DNA of 64,000 bases from Paenibacillus sp. HB172176 (GCF_011947265.1 NZ_JAATHD010000014.1:1-64000), one strand, 5' to 3'. Counted from the stretch's first letter, positions 17,189 through 26,476 are shown. Numbers and translations: made by a program. The notes: generated from the sequence alone by a model not told the origin.

Positions 17189-19045
17189 CTACCCCGCTTG
17201 CTTCAGGCCGCGTGTTTTATACAGCCTGGCTTCGTGCTCCGGCACTTGCATGATGAGCTCATCGTATTTTTTGTTATACTCCAGCACATAGCGATTCGTA
17301 TCCTCGTTCTCGCTAATTCGTTGCTGCACCTCGAACGGAATGTCAGAATGCCTTGCCAACTCACGCACAGCGGAATGTTCCATGTAGAAGTACACACGCG
17401 TATTGGTGTTCTCCCACATGCCGACGCCTTCGGCCGTATCGAGCATGATCATCGGCGTATTGGAGCCCAGGATCATCATGCCGTTCCATTTGCGAATCGA
17501 CGTGTACCAACTGAAAATCTCCCGCCGCAGCTCTGGGTTTTGCGTCTGACGCTGCCCCTCATCGACCAAAACCGCTGAAAAGGACGCGCCTTGGAATTTC
17601 AGATATTGAATATTGGCGTTAACGGCGTCGATGGCCATACTCATCTTGAGCTGCGCTTGCTGAGCCCTTTCGTCGTTAAGATCACTGTCCTTCATCTGGC
17701 CACTGCCCACCTTATAGACAACCAGCTTGGCCTGTCGAAAGGTAAGCGGCTCTTCCTCTGCAAATAAACCGTTATAGATGCCAATGAAGTAAATTTTAAT
17801 TTTATCCAGCAAGCTCTTCGCATCCGGATTTTGCTTCGCCTCGCGCTGAATATCCTCGAACACAAGATGAATCGTCGGTCTAGGCCCTGTATAAGGCGAA
17901 GCCCAGCTCTCCTCTCGTCCTGGATCAATACCCGCCGCCGAGAAAACGCGTTTGATCGCTTCTCCGGCCTCGAAGGTCTGCACCTCGTTTAACCCCTTAG
18001 CTAACAAGGATATCGTTCGAATTCCTGCGTCGATTGCCTTCTGAAAACGGGAACGGTTGTATTCGGCGCAATCCGCGTCAAGCTCCGGCAGCGCGGGCAT
18101 GATCGTCAGCGGCTCATAATAGCGCCCCGTTCCGGCTGTGTGATCGACGTATACGCCGCCGACATAATCGCACAGGTCACGCCACTCACCGTCCAAATCA
18201 AACACAAAGACATGAATACCTTCCTCCACAAGAGATACGACAAGGGCTTTCATAAAGAATGATTTTCCTTGCCCGGTCTTCCCAAACACCGTCATATTCT
18301 GCGCCCTTGGATCATCCGGATTACAGATATCGATGAAGCAAAAGCCGCCGTCCTCCGTGCGCCGGCCAAAGTAAAGTCCCTCGTTGTCGGAAAAGCTGCC
18401 TCGCGTGAATGGATACGTCTTGGCGGCCACCGTGTCTGTCGTCACCCGTCCATAATGCTGCTTCGCAAAAAAAGAACCAGGCTTCGTGTACGAATCGTTG
18501 ACCGGGCTTGTTTGCTTCATGGCCTCAACTTGCTCACGCTCCAGCAAGTCAAGCTCGCCGGTCATATCGTCGAACCAGGCTTGCAGCTTCTTCGTCGCGG
18601 CATCGAGCTGATGCTTCTTTGGCGCGGAGAGCGTCAGGAAGGTATGAATATCGACCAAGGTTCGCTCATCCCGATAAGCCGCATCCCGCAGCGCCAGGAT
18701 CGTGTCCCGCGCCGCCGATTCGGCTTTTCGCTCCGGATCGCCAGCTTCTTGTGCCGTCTCAATACTCCGTTCCAGTCGTTTTAGCTTGTTTTTAAGGCTC
18801 CAGCCCCATTTGGCATTGCTTTTCGCATAGCGGATCGTCTTTCGCAGCGTCGCCCCTTCTTCTGTGACCATCCTATCCAGCGTATCCAGATAACCGGTCA
18901 GCAGCATCGGCGGGTAGCCTTTAATGGTGACAACACGCACATAATGGCCATTCTTCGCATCCTTACCGTCCAAGACTCCATTGACCTCCAGATGCTTAGC
19001 CGCTTTCTTCCATGTTTTGATCAATCGTTGTGCGGATCCAATCAT
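17189..19045 (-). CDS. virB4: VirB4-type conjugation ATPase
   Basis: 618 residues from the ATG at 19045, with GAGGAGGG upstream and an ATGA overlap with the preceding gene. Walker A FGKTGQGKS ends at residue 262; Walker B region ends VLVDEGQRQ; arginine-rich finger region near ELRREIFSWYTSIRK. The HerA/VirB4 family energises type IV secretion. The N-terminal 210 residues match the VirB4 N-terminal domain in character and the length is slightly short for the family. Core gene defining this region as a T4SS. Confidence 0.9.
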   Translation of the reverse strand: MIGSAQRLIKTWKKAAKHLEVNGVLDGKDAKNGHYVRVVTIKGYPPMLLTGYLDTLDRMVTEEGATLRKTIRYAKSNAKWGWSLKNKLKRLERSIETAQEAGDPERKAESAARDTILALRDAAYRDERTLVDIHTFLTLSAPKKHQLDAATKKLQAWFDDMTGELDLLEREQVEAMKQTSPVNDSYTKPGSFFAKQHYGRVTTDTVAAKTYPFTRGSFSDNEGLYFGRRTEDGGFCFIDICNPDDPRAQNMTVFGKTGQGKSFFMKALVVSLVEEGIHVFVFDLDGEWRDLCDYVGGVYVDHTAGTGRYYEPLTIMPALPELDADCAEYNRSRFQKAIDAGIRTISLLAKGLNEVQTFEAGEAIKRVFSAAGIDPGREESWASPYTGPRPTIHLVFEDIQREAKQNPDAKSLLDKIKIYFIGIYNGLFAEEEPLTFRQAKLVVYKVGSGQMKDSDLNDERAQQAQLKMSMAIDAVNANIQYLKFQGASFSAVLVDEGQRQTQNPELRREIFSWYTSIRKWNGMMILGSNTPMIMLDTAEGVGMWENTNTRVYFYMEHSAVRELARHSDIPFEVQQRISENEDTNRYVLEYNKKYDELIMQVPEHEARLYKTRGLKQAG

Positions 19046-20922
19046 GCGCAACCCTCCTCTTCTTGAGATGTTTCCGATTGTCGCAGTCGTCCACGAACGG
19101 CCCCATCTGTTGCAGGCGGTCTCCCCTGATACAGCCAATTCCGCGCGCCAGGAATCGCCGGACAGACATAGCTAATGGCTAACTGCCATTGTTCCTTCAC
19201 CAGTGTCTCCACAGCCTGTTCCATATTCGAATCCACATTGTTTATCCAAACCTCGCCTTGCCATGTCGGCGAAGCTTGCGCCCAGCGCAGCCAGTGATGA
19301 TAATCGTTATCCACGACCGCTATCGCGTTCCCATGCTCGAGCAGTTCCTCACGCCCTGGATAACCCCAAGGCACATCGACCAATACCGGATAAGCCTCGC
19401 CAAGCTTTCGCAGCAGCCTCTGCACCGCCTGAGCATCGCGCTGACCCGGCTTTGGAATCCATAGTGTGAGACCAGGCGTATGACGGGACATATATGCCTC
19501 CCACCCTTCTTCGTCACAGGTGAGCGGCAATGGATTCAGCGCGGTCTTACAGCCCTGATCAGGGGAGAGATCAATCACATGCACCGGTGATACATGCGAG
19601 CTCCAAGCCGCGCCAAGATTGACACTTAGAAACGTTTTGCCCGATGGCACCGGAGAAGTCAAGAAGCGAATGCCAGGCGTCAGCACAAGCGACTCGTTCT
19701 CATCCTGGACTGACTCATCCTCCACTGCCGGTTCCAATTCATGTGTCGTTGGTTCCTTTCGTTTCCAAAAACAAAGAACAAGGATAGCTTGAAGCCTCGA
19801 CAAGATTGCCCACAGCGCCGTGCAATGCGAAGCCAGCAACCTAAGGAAGGAACGCTTTCGTTCATCGCCAGTTGGTTGATCGATTTCATCGACAACTTGT
19901 TGCTCGATTTCATCGACGTCGGCTGTAGCCTCTTCCGGAGCAAGATTCGAAGTTTCCGTTTCGGAATAATGCTCTGACTTCTCCTCTGTCTCCGGCTCCT
20001 CCCACGATTCCTGAGCATCTGTCCATTGCTCCCACGCTTTGCGATCCCACCAACGACCAAGCAGTTCCGGCGTCACATAGCCAGAGATCAAGCTATAGGC
20101 ATGGCCGCTTTGAGCAAGCACTGCCATCACCCGCGATTGCCTCTCTCGCAGTTCCGCACTAAAGCGGAAGCGCTTCAGCTCTTCTTTCGTCCCCTCCGGC
20201 TCGTCATCGCGTTGACGGGCATCGATGCGGTGCTGGTCAATCGACAATCGCAGCACATAAGCGCTCCGCTGCGCCTCGCCACTCCGAGCCAACTCCCTCC
20301 ACATGCCAATGCGCATCATCTTCAGGTTATGGATGCCCTCGCTGTCGGAGGAAGACGCCTCCTTCTGCTGCCAAATGTCATGACGAAAATCCGGAATCTG
20401 CTCGGCATGAATATCCGCCGCAAATCCTTCCTTTGCACAGGCCCGAATAAACTGACCGAATGCCGCAATTCGCTTTCGCTTCTGGCTTAGAATCGCTGTC
20501 TCCCACGGAGGAGCCTGCAATTGATAGAGGATCTGTACAACCGGCTTGCCGTTCTTATTCGCGTTAACGTAATACCAGCCATCCTCTTGCATCCCCAGCA
20601 AAGCCCCCATGTCACTGCCGCTGCCACGCTTTGGCTGATAACGTTTGTCCAGGTAATAGCGTTTTCGATGCATGGGTAAGCCTACCATCCGGCCAATGAA
20701 GCTGAATCCGCTCACCAGTACGAGCCAGATCAACTTGGTCCAGAAGGATACCGGCAATAAAAAAGGCACAAGCCCGATGATGAGCGTTGTGCCGATGATC
20801 CATCCGATATCCTTTAACGTCAGCCCCAGAAACTGTGCATCCTCGCGAATATCTCCCATGAGATAAATGCTGAGCAGCTCGTTCTCCGCCTCTTCGTGTC
20901 GAAGCTGTTCTTCCTTTCCCAC
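19042..20922 (-). CDS. PrgI/VirB3-like membrane protein fused to ParA/MinD-like ATPase
   Basis: 626 residues. Residues about 35-80 hold two membrane helices followed by a basic RKRYYLDKRY, the plan of PrgI/TcpE/VirB3 subunits. A middle region (100-330) is soluble, then a highly acidic spacer (about 335-410, EEPETEEKSEHYSETET). From 415 a P-loop NTPase of ParA/MinD type appears: SPVPSGKTFLSV at 423-434, VHVIDLSPDQG, and PVLVDVPWGYPG. I know of no standard T4SS gene with this combination. Located between virB6-like and virB4 genes, with four-base coupling to virB4. Confidence 0.7.
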   Translation of the reverse strand: MGKEEQLRHEEAENELLSIYLMGDIREDAQFLGLTLKDIGWIIGTTLIIGLVPFLLPVSFWTKLIWLVLVSGFSFIGRMVGLPMHRKRYYLDKRYQPKRGSGSDMGALLGMQEDGWYYVNANKNGKPVVQILYQLQAPPWETAILSQKRKRIAAFGQFIRACAKEGFAADIHAEQIPDFRHDIWQQKEASSSDSEGIHNLKMMRIGMWRELARSGEAQRSAYVLRLSIDQHRIDARQRDDEPEGTKEELKRFRFSAELRERQSRVMAVLAQSGHAYSLISGYVTPELLGRWWDRKAWEQWTDAQESWEEPETEEKSEHYSETETSNLAPEEATADVDEIEQQVVDEIDQPTGDERKRSFLRLLASHCTALWAILSRLQAILVLCFWKRKEPTTHELEPAVEDESVQDENESLVLTPGIRFLTSPVPSGKTFLSVNLGAAWSSHVSPVHVIDLSPDQGCKTALNPLPLTCDEEGWEAYMSRHTPGLTLWIPKPGQRDAQAVQRLLRKLGEAYPVLVDVPWGYPGREELLEHGNAIAVVDNDYHHWLRWAQASPTWQGEVWINNVDSNMEQAVETLVKEQWQLAISYVCPAIPGARNWLYQGRPPATDGAVRGRLRQSETSQEEEGCA

Positions 20923-20938
20923 AAGCGCGTCCTCCTTT

Positions 20939-23212
20939 CTAACGCTGCGCTTCTTGCTTCCGCATCATTTCTTTCTGCAGGTCTTCGAACGACCCCATAT
21001 CCAGTCCTTTTAGCGGCGGCTGGCCATAATCAACCGGCTGACCGTCCAGGATAACCTTGATCTTCCCGAAGGTAGTTCGCCAGTAGGGCGTCCGCTCTTT
21101 GCGATAAGCGTCATAGGCAGCTTGGAAATCGGCTAGCTTCTCTTGTGGCACTACCACACGGTTCTTCTGCTCATCCGCCTCAACAGTAGAGAGCCATTCC
21201 TCATGTTTATTGCTATCTTCCCAGTCTTGCAACATGCGTGCAAGAAACCGTGAACCCTTCGGCAGTGCCAATTGCACCCGAGTCACGCCATGCTTCTGCA
21301 TCCCTTCAAGCACCGGCTTGACCTCTTTCGAAAGTTCCTCCGGCACCCAAAGTCCATCCTTACGCAGCTTGAGTTTGTCCGCCCAGGGGTAACGTTTGGA
21401 ATCGGCAAGCAATCGGCGATGCGCAGCAGTTGCATCCTCCGGCGACAGATTCGCCTTCGTATAGGCCGGTAATTGCTCTTGCACCATCTTGAAAGCTTCC
21501 TCCGTTCCCTTGCCTTTGGCAACCCGCTTGACGCTCCCGTCATGGCCAACAAATACACCCTCTTTCGCATGACCAATCGCCGCATCCGACACGGTAAACT
21601 GCGCGTCTCGCAGCTCATTCAGCGCAGCCTTCCCTTGGCTTCCGCTGGCAACCAGCTCGCCGGTCGCTTCTTTATACGTAATGGCCGCGCCATGCTTTTG
21701 CTTGAAGTCCGGCAAGGCCAGCATCTTCCTCAGATCCCCACGCTCCGTCTGTGGCACCTTGATCAACGTGCTCGCTTCGAAACCGCCAGCCTTCAGCTTA
21801 TGCGAGATTTCATGCGACTCCGCCATTACTTGCGCACCGACAAAAGATACGGGAGCTGCTTTCGCAGTCACAATATCCCCGGTCTGCTCGGCCCACTCTG
21901 TCGGCCCTTCATAGCGCACTCCTTGCAAGACCTCCGAAACGCCCCTTGTAGCTGTGGATAACATGCGCTTGCCCATTTGGCTGCGAGATTCTTGCATTTT
22001 TTTACCGCTTTCCTGCATTTTCCTTGCCAGGGAAGCGACATTCAACCCTCGTTTTTGTATCCCTTCCGATCCCAGGCGTTTGCCGATGGCTTGCATCGTG
22101 GTCGACGCTTTCTCCGACCATTGCCCGGCTCGTTCCACAACCTTGCCGCCGTTTAAGGTAATCGGATCACGCATCCCGCGCCAAAGCGGTTTGAGCCAGA
22201 TAAAATAAAGCAGGACGAGCAGGGCGATCACACTCACCGGCGCAGCAATGGCTGGATGCACGCCCATCTCGGCCCAGACGCCTTCACCCATGCTGTAATC
22301 GGTCTGGGCTTTCACAAAGATGGCCCAGTGCAGCGTCATGAGCACCCCAACAAACAAGGTTCGGACATAGAGATTGAGATAGCCGATTAGCACCTCCAAT
22401 CTGCCGCTGAACGCGACATACGAGATCCAAAAGCCGACACCGATCACCATGCCGATTAAAGTAAGAATCTTGATTGTGGCGAGCAGATACATGACCGGAA
22501 AGACCAAATAAATATGCACAATCATCGAGAATAGGCCGCCCACCCCGGTCAGGGCTTCGCCGAGCGTCATCCCGGCATAGGCCGGATCGGTCAACATGGT
22601 CGAGCCCATCGTGAGCGCCTTGAGCATGTCCTGGCCGCTAATCGAGGTATAGTCGAGGCCTGTTGTCCCGATAATGCCCTCCAGCATCATCTGTGTTAAC
22701 CAATTCAACACCACATTAATCAGATTCAGCACCGTCAGGCTAATGATCGAAGTGCTTAGACTGACGACAAACCCAATAAGCAGCCTCTTCATCTCGACTT
22801 TCCCCTTCAGCACCTGATTCGTTAGCACGCCAATGCCGACAAACAAGGCAATCACGCAAAGCAGCGTGACGATCGACCACAAGGTACGCACAAACCCGAT
22901 TTCCGCAATACGCGGGGTAAACAAATAAATCTTCTGGAATACACCAAGCTGCGGCGTGATGGATTCGTCGGCCCACTGGATAATGAGATTGTCAATCGAC
23001 GTTTTTAAAAAATGGCCGCTTATAATGTCCGAGAACGTAGTATTCATGGTGTCTATTTGCTTGCCGAAGTCGGCCAGAATTTGCGGCAATGGACCGAAGA
23101 TGGTGGTCCAATCGGGCAAGGTCCAACTGCTTCCGGACGAAGTATCCGATTCCGGAGGCGGCGTCGAAGTTGGTGTCGCGGTTGCCAGCCACAGGGTCGT
23201 GAAAAATGTCAT
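20939..23212 (-). CDS. virB6: VirB6/TrbL-like polytopic channel protein
   Basis: 757 residues from the ATG at 23212 (GGGGGTGAG upstream, ATGA overlap). The first 350 residues contain at least six membrane helices (for example LWSIVTLLCVIALFVGIGVL, LLLVLLYFIWL near the end), and the last 370 are a soluble, Lys/Glu-rich tail. This is the VirB6/ConG plan of many Gram-positive elements. The N-terminus carries a TPTSTPPP linker after a short hydrophobic stretch, possibly a signal peptide. Likely the central inner-membrane channel component. Confidence 0.75.
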   Translation of the reverse strand: MTFFTTLWLATATPTSTPPPESDTSSGSSWTLPDWTTIFGPLPQILADFGKQIDTMNTTFSDIISGHFLKTSIDNLIIQWADESITPQLGVFQKIYLFTPRIAEIGFVRTLWSIVTLLCVIALFVGIGVLTNQVLKGKVEMKRLLIGFVVSLSTSIISLTVLNLINVVLNWLTQMMLEGIIGTTGLDYTSISGQDMLKALTMGSTMLTDPAYAGMTLGEALTGVGGLFSMIVHIYLVFPVMYLLATIKILTLIGMVIGVGFWISYVAFSGRLEVLIGYLNLYVRTLFVGVLMTLHWAIFVKAQTDYSMGEGVWAEMGVHPAIAAPVSVIALLVLLYFIWLKPLWRGMRDPITLNGGKVVERAGQWSEKASTTMQAIGKRLGSEGIQKRGLNVASLARKMQESGKKMQESRSQMGKRMLSTATRGVSEVLQGVRYEGPTEWAEQTGDIVTAKAAPVSFVGAQVMAESHEISHKLKAGGFEASTLIKVPQTERGDLRKMLALPDFKQKHGAAITYKEATGELVASGSQGKAALNELRDAQFTVSDAAIGHAKEGVFVGHDGSVKRVAKGKGTEEAFKMVQEQLPAYTKANLSPEDATAAHRRLLADSKRYPWADKLKLRKDGLWVPEELSKEVKPVLEGMQKHGVTRVQLALPKGSRFLARMLQDWEDSNKHEEWLSTVEADEQKNRVVVPQEKLADFQAAYDAYRKERTPYWRTTFGKIKVILDGQPVDYGQPPLKGLDMGSFEDLQKEMMRKQEAQR

Positions 23213-23535
23213 GTTGTGCTCACCCCCTTTGCCAGTGATAGCTGGATGCTGTCCAGCAGCTGCGCGATGATAATGAACCACAGTCCGCTCATGGCTGCCA
23301 TGATCAAAAGCAGCACAACGAGCATGCGGATCCAATAGGCGCGATCATTAAAGCTCGCACGACCCGCGCTCATCTGCCATAAACCAAGAAGCAGCTTGTA
23401 CAGCCAGTAGACCATAGCCGCCACGCTAAGCAGTGTCCCGACGATACTGCCGACCACGAGCGCCCAATCCATGCCCTCCAGCACAGAGAGATCGATGACG
23501 TAGATGTCAAATTGATCCGTCCAACTCGCGTCCAT
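23209..23535 (-). CDS. Small two-helix membrane protein of the T4SS, paralog 1
   Basis: 108 residues with two strong membrane helices (LVVGSIVGTLLSVAAMVYWL, IRMLVVLLLIMAAMSGLWF) joined by a loop ending DRAYWIR. The neighbouring gene product has the same plan with DKAFWIR, so they are diverged duplicates. Size and topology resemble VirB2/TrbC-type pilins or PrgI-like subunits. Four-base overlap with the virB6-like gene. Confidence 0.6.
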   Translation of the reverse strand: MDASWTDQFDIYVIDLSVLEGMDWALVVGSIVGTLLSVAAMVYWLYKLLLGLWQMSAGRASFNDRAYWIRMLVVLLLIMAAMSGLWFIIIAQLLDSIQLSLAKGVSTT

Positions 23536-23537
23536 GG

Positions 23538-23945
23538 TTAACCCGTCACATCCTGACTGCTCGTCCAGGTGTAAATGGATTCCAGGATGTCCCAGAAGAT
23601 GCCGCTGAAGAGCAGAAAGCAGACAAAAACAATGACGGCGACGCGGATCCAGAACGCCTTGTCCCCAATGGACTTATTCCCCTTGGACGCCGCCCACAGA
23701 AACTTTAAGACGCCCCACAAGCTATAAAGCAGCAATCCTACGGTTAAGATCGTATAGGGCACAGCCAGCAGGAAAAACAAAAAATCCAGTCCTTCAAAAA
23801 TCGACCAACGGAAGGCAAGCTTTTCTCGCAGCTTTCCAATCGGGTTTGCATCCCAATCGCCTTCCGTCCCTGATGGAAACGGGGTAGGTGTGGCTGCTGC
23901 CAAGACATTGATGGCTTGTATATAGAAAGAATTCAATACACTCAT
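23538..23945 (-). CDS. Small two-helix membrane protein of the T4SS, paralog 2
   Basis: 135 residues: short N-terminal stretch with ATPTPFPSGTEGDW, then two membrane helices around a basic loop ending DKAFWIRV. Shares the loop and spacing with the 108-residue paralog just downstream. Probably subunits of the same complex. First gene of the secretion operon after the TTGTAG repeat region; SD GGAGTTGAAGAG. Confidence 0.6.
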   Translation of the reverse strand: MSVLNSFYIQAINVLAAATPTPFPSGTEGDWDANPIGKLREKLAFRWSIFEGLDFLFFLLAVPYTILTVGLLLYSLWGVLKFLWAASKGNKSIGDKAFWIRVAVIVFVCFLLFSGIFWDILESIYTWTSSQDVTG

Positions 23946-23966
23946 CTCTTCAACTCCTTCATAAAC

Positions 23967-24048
23967 TTGTAGTATTTTTGTAGTACAATCGCTTAAAATC
24001 CTTGAATCGGGCCTGTTTGACTCGAGTTCTTGTAGGATTATTGTAGGA
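23967..24048. repeat. Two pairs of 11-bp-period TTGTAG direct repeats before the T4SS genes
   Basis: TTGTAGTA at 23967 and 23978; TTGTAGGA at 24030 and 24041. Each pair has a period of exactly 11 bp (one helical turn), and the pairs are 63 bp apart (six turns). They fill most of the 103-bp gap between the YdjM-like gene and the first T4SS gene, so they are probably operators for the secretion operon. Confidence 0.7.
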
Positions 24049-24783
24049 CTAACCGTTATTCACACCATAGAAGACAAGAAGCGCTACACTAACCCCATTG
24101 CACAGCTTGGCGACCATCCACTCGGAGCGGCTGCCGTTCTCCACTATGCGCAGCGCGAGTCTCGCTCTTGACCATAGCCAAAGTGATATCCCTTCCTTGC
24201 CAAGAGCATCACCGAGCAGATGCGACCACCAGCCAAAGGTAAATCCACATGCAGCAGCCTGTATCATAGCTCCTTGCTCCCGTGCAAAGTAGTACATACC
24301 GACACTCAGAAAAAGCGCAAATTCCGGCGCATGTATCAAGCCGCGATGACGAAGAAAGGGCATGATCACAAGCGCAACCCCAGCCAGCGCCAGCAGCCAG
24401 TGCGTGTGCAGCTGTGCGAATAGAAGCAACAGGATCATACCCAAAACGAGCAGCACGACGTTGCGCAGCTTGGATAATCCGAAAGCAAGGGCACCGACAC
24501 CGGCTAGCGACAAGGCGATAGGGAATTGTCCCATCCACCAAGCCAGCAGCGCTCCTGCCAGCAGAGTCAGGCTCGCTCCCTTCGCCAACTGCCGGTAGGC
24601 ATGCGGCAACTGGATCCAATTGCTGGCTGTGCTTGTCTTATGATCAAGGTCCGGCAACAGACTCGCGATGGCTGCTGACCCGATCATCGCCGCAATCTCC
24701 CCAGCAACAAGCACTTCTGGCAACATGTACAGTCCCGCTGCGGCCAGCGCGACTCCAAAGGAGACATGACCGGCTTTATTCAT
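24049..24783 (-). CDS. YdjM/YvsG-like membrane-bound putative metal hydrolase
   Basis: 244 residues, six or more hydrophobic helices. Family signature residues: GHVSFG near the N-terminus, LLPDLDHKTS (about 43-52), HRGLIHAP (about 145-152), and SHLLGDAL (about 188-195), a His/Asp set likely to bind metal. Family role is poorly defined. Overlaps the EAL gene upstream by eight bases, so it is part of the regulatory leader of the transfer region. Confidence 0.75.
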   Translation of the reverse strand: MNKAGHVSFGVALAAAGLYMLPEVLVAGEIAAMIGSAAIASLLPDLDHKTSTASNWIQLPHAYRQLAKGASLTLLAGALLAWWMGQFPIALSLAGVGALAFGLSKLRNVVLLVLGMILLLLFAQLHTHWLLALAGVALVIMPFLRHRGLIHAPEFALFLSVGMYYFAREQGAMIQAAACGFTFGWWSHLLGDALGKEGISLWLWSRARLALRIVENGSRSEWMVAKLCNGVSVALLVFYGVNNG

Positions 24784-25441
24784 CGTTCGCCGCCACGGGT
24801 CGCCTGAGCCAGCTCTCGGCTGCTGCAGGATAACCGAGATAATAGCCTTGCATGAAACGAACGCCGAGCTGCTGCAACAATTCCTGCTGCCGTTCCGTCT
24901 CTACGCCTTCTGCGATGAGATGGATACCAAGCTTGTTACAAAGTTCCTGTGTATGCCGAATGACCAGCTGCGCACGTTCAACTCGCAGTAGTGCAGCGGT
25001 AAAGCTGCGATCCAGCTTCAAATAGCGCGGAGTGAACCAATCACTGATTAATCGATCCAGATTCGAGAATTGTTTTCCGTAATCATCCACCGCAAGCTGA
25101 AAGCCCTGTTGCTGCAGCTCGCGCAGCTCCTGCTTCACCTCGCCGGAGAAGCTTGTTTTCTCCGTAATTTCAAAGACGATGTTCGCGGATTCCATGCGAG
25201 GGATCGACACGCCGCTGCTTAGTGTACGCGGGTGGATGTTAATAAACAATTTTTGTCCCGTCTGCAGCAGCTTCTTGCCTTCCCTGTACGCCATCGCAAT
25301 CAACAGACGATCAAAGGCAGCGATGTGTGACGCATGGCGTTTAAACAGCATCGCTGCCGGTTCACCATGCACGCCAATGACGGTCGCTTCATAACCGAGG
25401 ATCGTAGGCTCGTTCATATCCCAAATCGGTTGAAATCTCAT
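24776..25441 (-). CDS. EAL-domain protein, candidate cyclic-di-GMP phosphodiesterase
   Basis: 221 residues, a stand-alone EAL domain. The EAL motif itself reads EAT (GYEATVI at 16-22), but the other metal and substrate positions look conserved: the N of FINIHP, the E of FEITE, VDDYGKQFSNL in place of DDFGTGYSSL, LKLDRSF, AEGVET, and QGYYLGYP. Activity is therefore possible. The only in-frame ATG (25441) is 20 bases from the excellent SD GGAGGGG; an in-frame ATC at 25453 lies at the ideal distance. Its place next to conjugation and Tad genes suggests linking transfer or pilus use to c-di-GMP. Confidence 0.75.
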   Translation of the reverse strand: MRFQPIWDMNEPTILGYEATVIGVHGEPAAMLFKRHASHIAAFDRLLIAMAYREGKKLLQTGQKLFINIHPRTLSSGVSIPRMESANIVFEITEKTSFSGEVKQELRELQQQGFQLAVDDYGKQFSNLDRLISDWFTPRYLKLDRSFTAALLRVERAQLVIRHTQELCNKLGIHLIAEGVETERQQELLQQLGVRFMQGYYLGYPAAAESWLRRPVAANDE

Positions 25442-25480
25442 CGTGAAATCGATAACGTTCCCCTCCTTTCTTAGAGCAGC

Positions 25481-26476
25481 TTAGGACTTGCCGCTAAACC
25501 AATTCATGCGTTTGCCAGGCTGAGGCGATAACCCGAGCAAATCCGCAAGCGCCTGCACCGCTTCCCCGCTTGGCCTGGCCAGATCGGAGAGCTGGGGCAA
25601 GCGGAAGGCCGGACGGCCCACCAAAGCCTCTGCCATATCGGTTGCGGCCGAAGGCGACGCCAGCGGGAAGGCAATTCGCCAGCGGTCCTGCCGCACCTGA
25701 TGATGCCGCCTGCAAAATTGCAGCAGCTCTTGCTGACGCCATAAACTGGCCGAGGCCACCACAACCGGCACATGCGCGGTTTGAAAGACGGGATGCAGCC
25801 CTCGCGGCTGCTGCGACATGTCGCCAAGATCATAGATGATATAACGGTAATCACTGGCTACCGCGTCTACCCAGTCCAGACTGGCGCTCGCTTTAAACGC
25901 AGTCAGATTGCGAGCGATGTCAAATCGCGGCTTTCGGTTCATGCTCCCGCCCAAGTTATACTCCAAAAAATCAAAGCACGGACTTGGTCCAGCCTCCCAA
26001 ATGGCGACGCGTGCGCGCTTTGCCAAGTAATACGCCAGGCTGAGCGCTGTATGTGTACAGCCTACGCCACTGTAAACACCAGCTACCGCAATGTGTACGG
26101 TATCATCCGCTGCCGTCGCCAGAGGCGATACAAACGCTTCTGCGACCTCCTGCATGCTCTCACGCGATGCGCCGAATGACTGCCCCAATTGATACGCCCA
26201 CTCTCGCTCGCTCCATACCCAGCTTGCGCCCGCCGCCGTCCAGTGCCGCTGATGTTGTACGCTGTCCTGGCGAATAACAACAGCAACCGGCAGCTCCGGC
26301 TCTTGCACATTCAGCCACTCTAGCGCTTCGGCGGCAACATCTTCATGTAACACAAGCACCTGCGGCCGCATGACCAGCAGCGCTTGCTCAACCGCTGGCC
26401 ATGTCTCGCAAGCCATGCATTCAAGCTGTGGCATAAGCAGCCCATCTTGCTGAAGGCCATATAATAGAACGCGCAT
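25481..26476 (-). CDS. Second TadZ/CpaE-like MinD-family protein
   Basis: 331 residues: receiver-like N-terminal part (about 1-105) and a MinD-type domain with VAGVYSGVGCTHTALSLAY in place of the deviant Walker A and YIIYDLGDMSQQPRG as the Walker B region. The lysines of an active P-loop are missing. Same plan as the TadZ at 10704 but strongly diverged. It is the first gene after the region with direct repeat copy C, with SD AAAGGAGGA. Confidence 0.65.
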   Translation of the reverse strand: MRVLLYGLQQDGLLMPQLECMACETWPAVEQALLVMRPQVLVLHEDVAAEALEWLNVQEPELPVAVVIRQDSVQHQRHWTAAGASWVWSEREWAYQLGQSFGASRESMQEVAEAFVSPLATAADDTVHIAVAGVYSGVGCTHTALSLAYYLAKRARVAIWEAGPSPCFDFLEYNLGGSMNRKPRFDIARNLTAFKASASLDWVDAVASDYRYIIYDLGDMSQQPRGLHPVFQTAHVPVVVASASLWRQQELLQFCRRHHQVRQDRWRIAFPLASPSAATDMAEALVGRPAFRLPQLSDLARPSGEAVQALADLLGLSPQPGKRMNWFSGKS

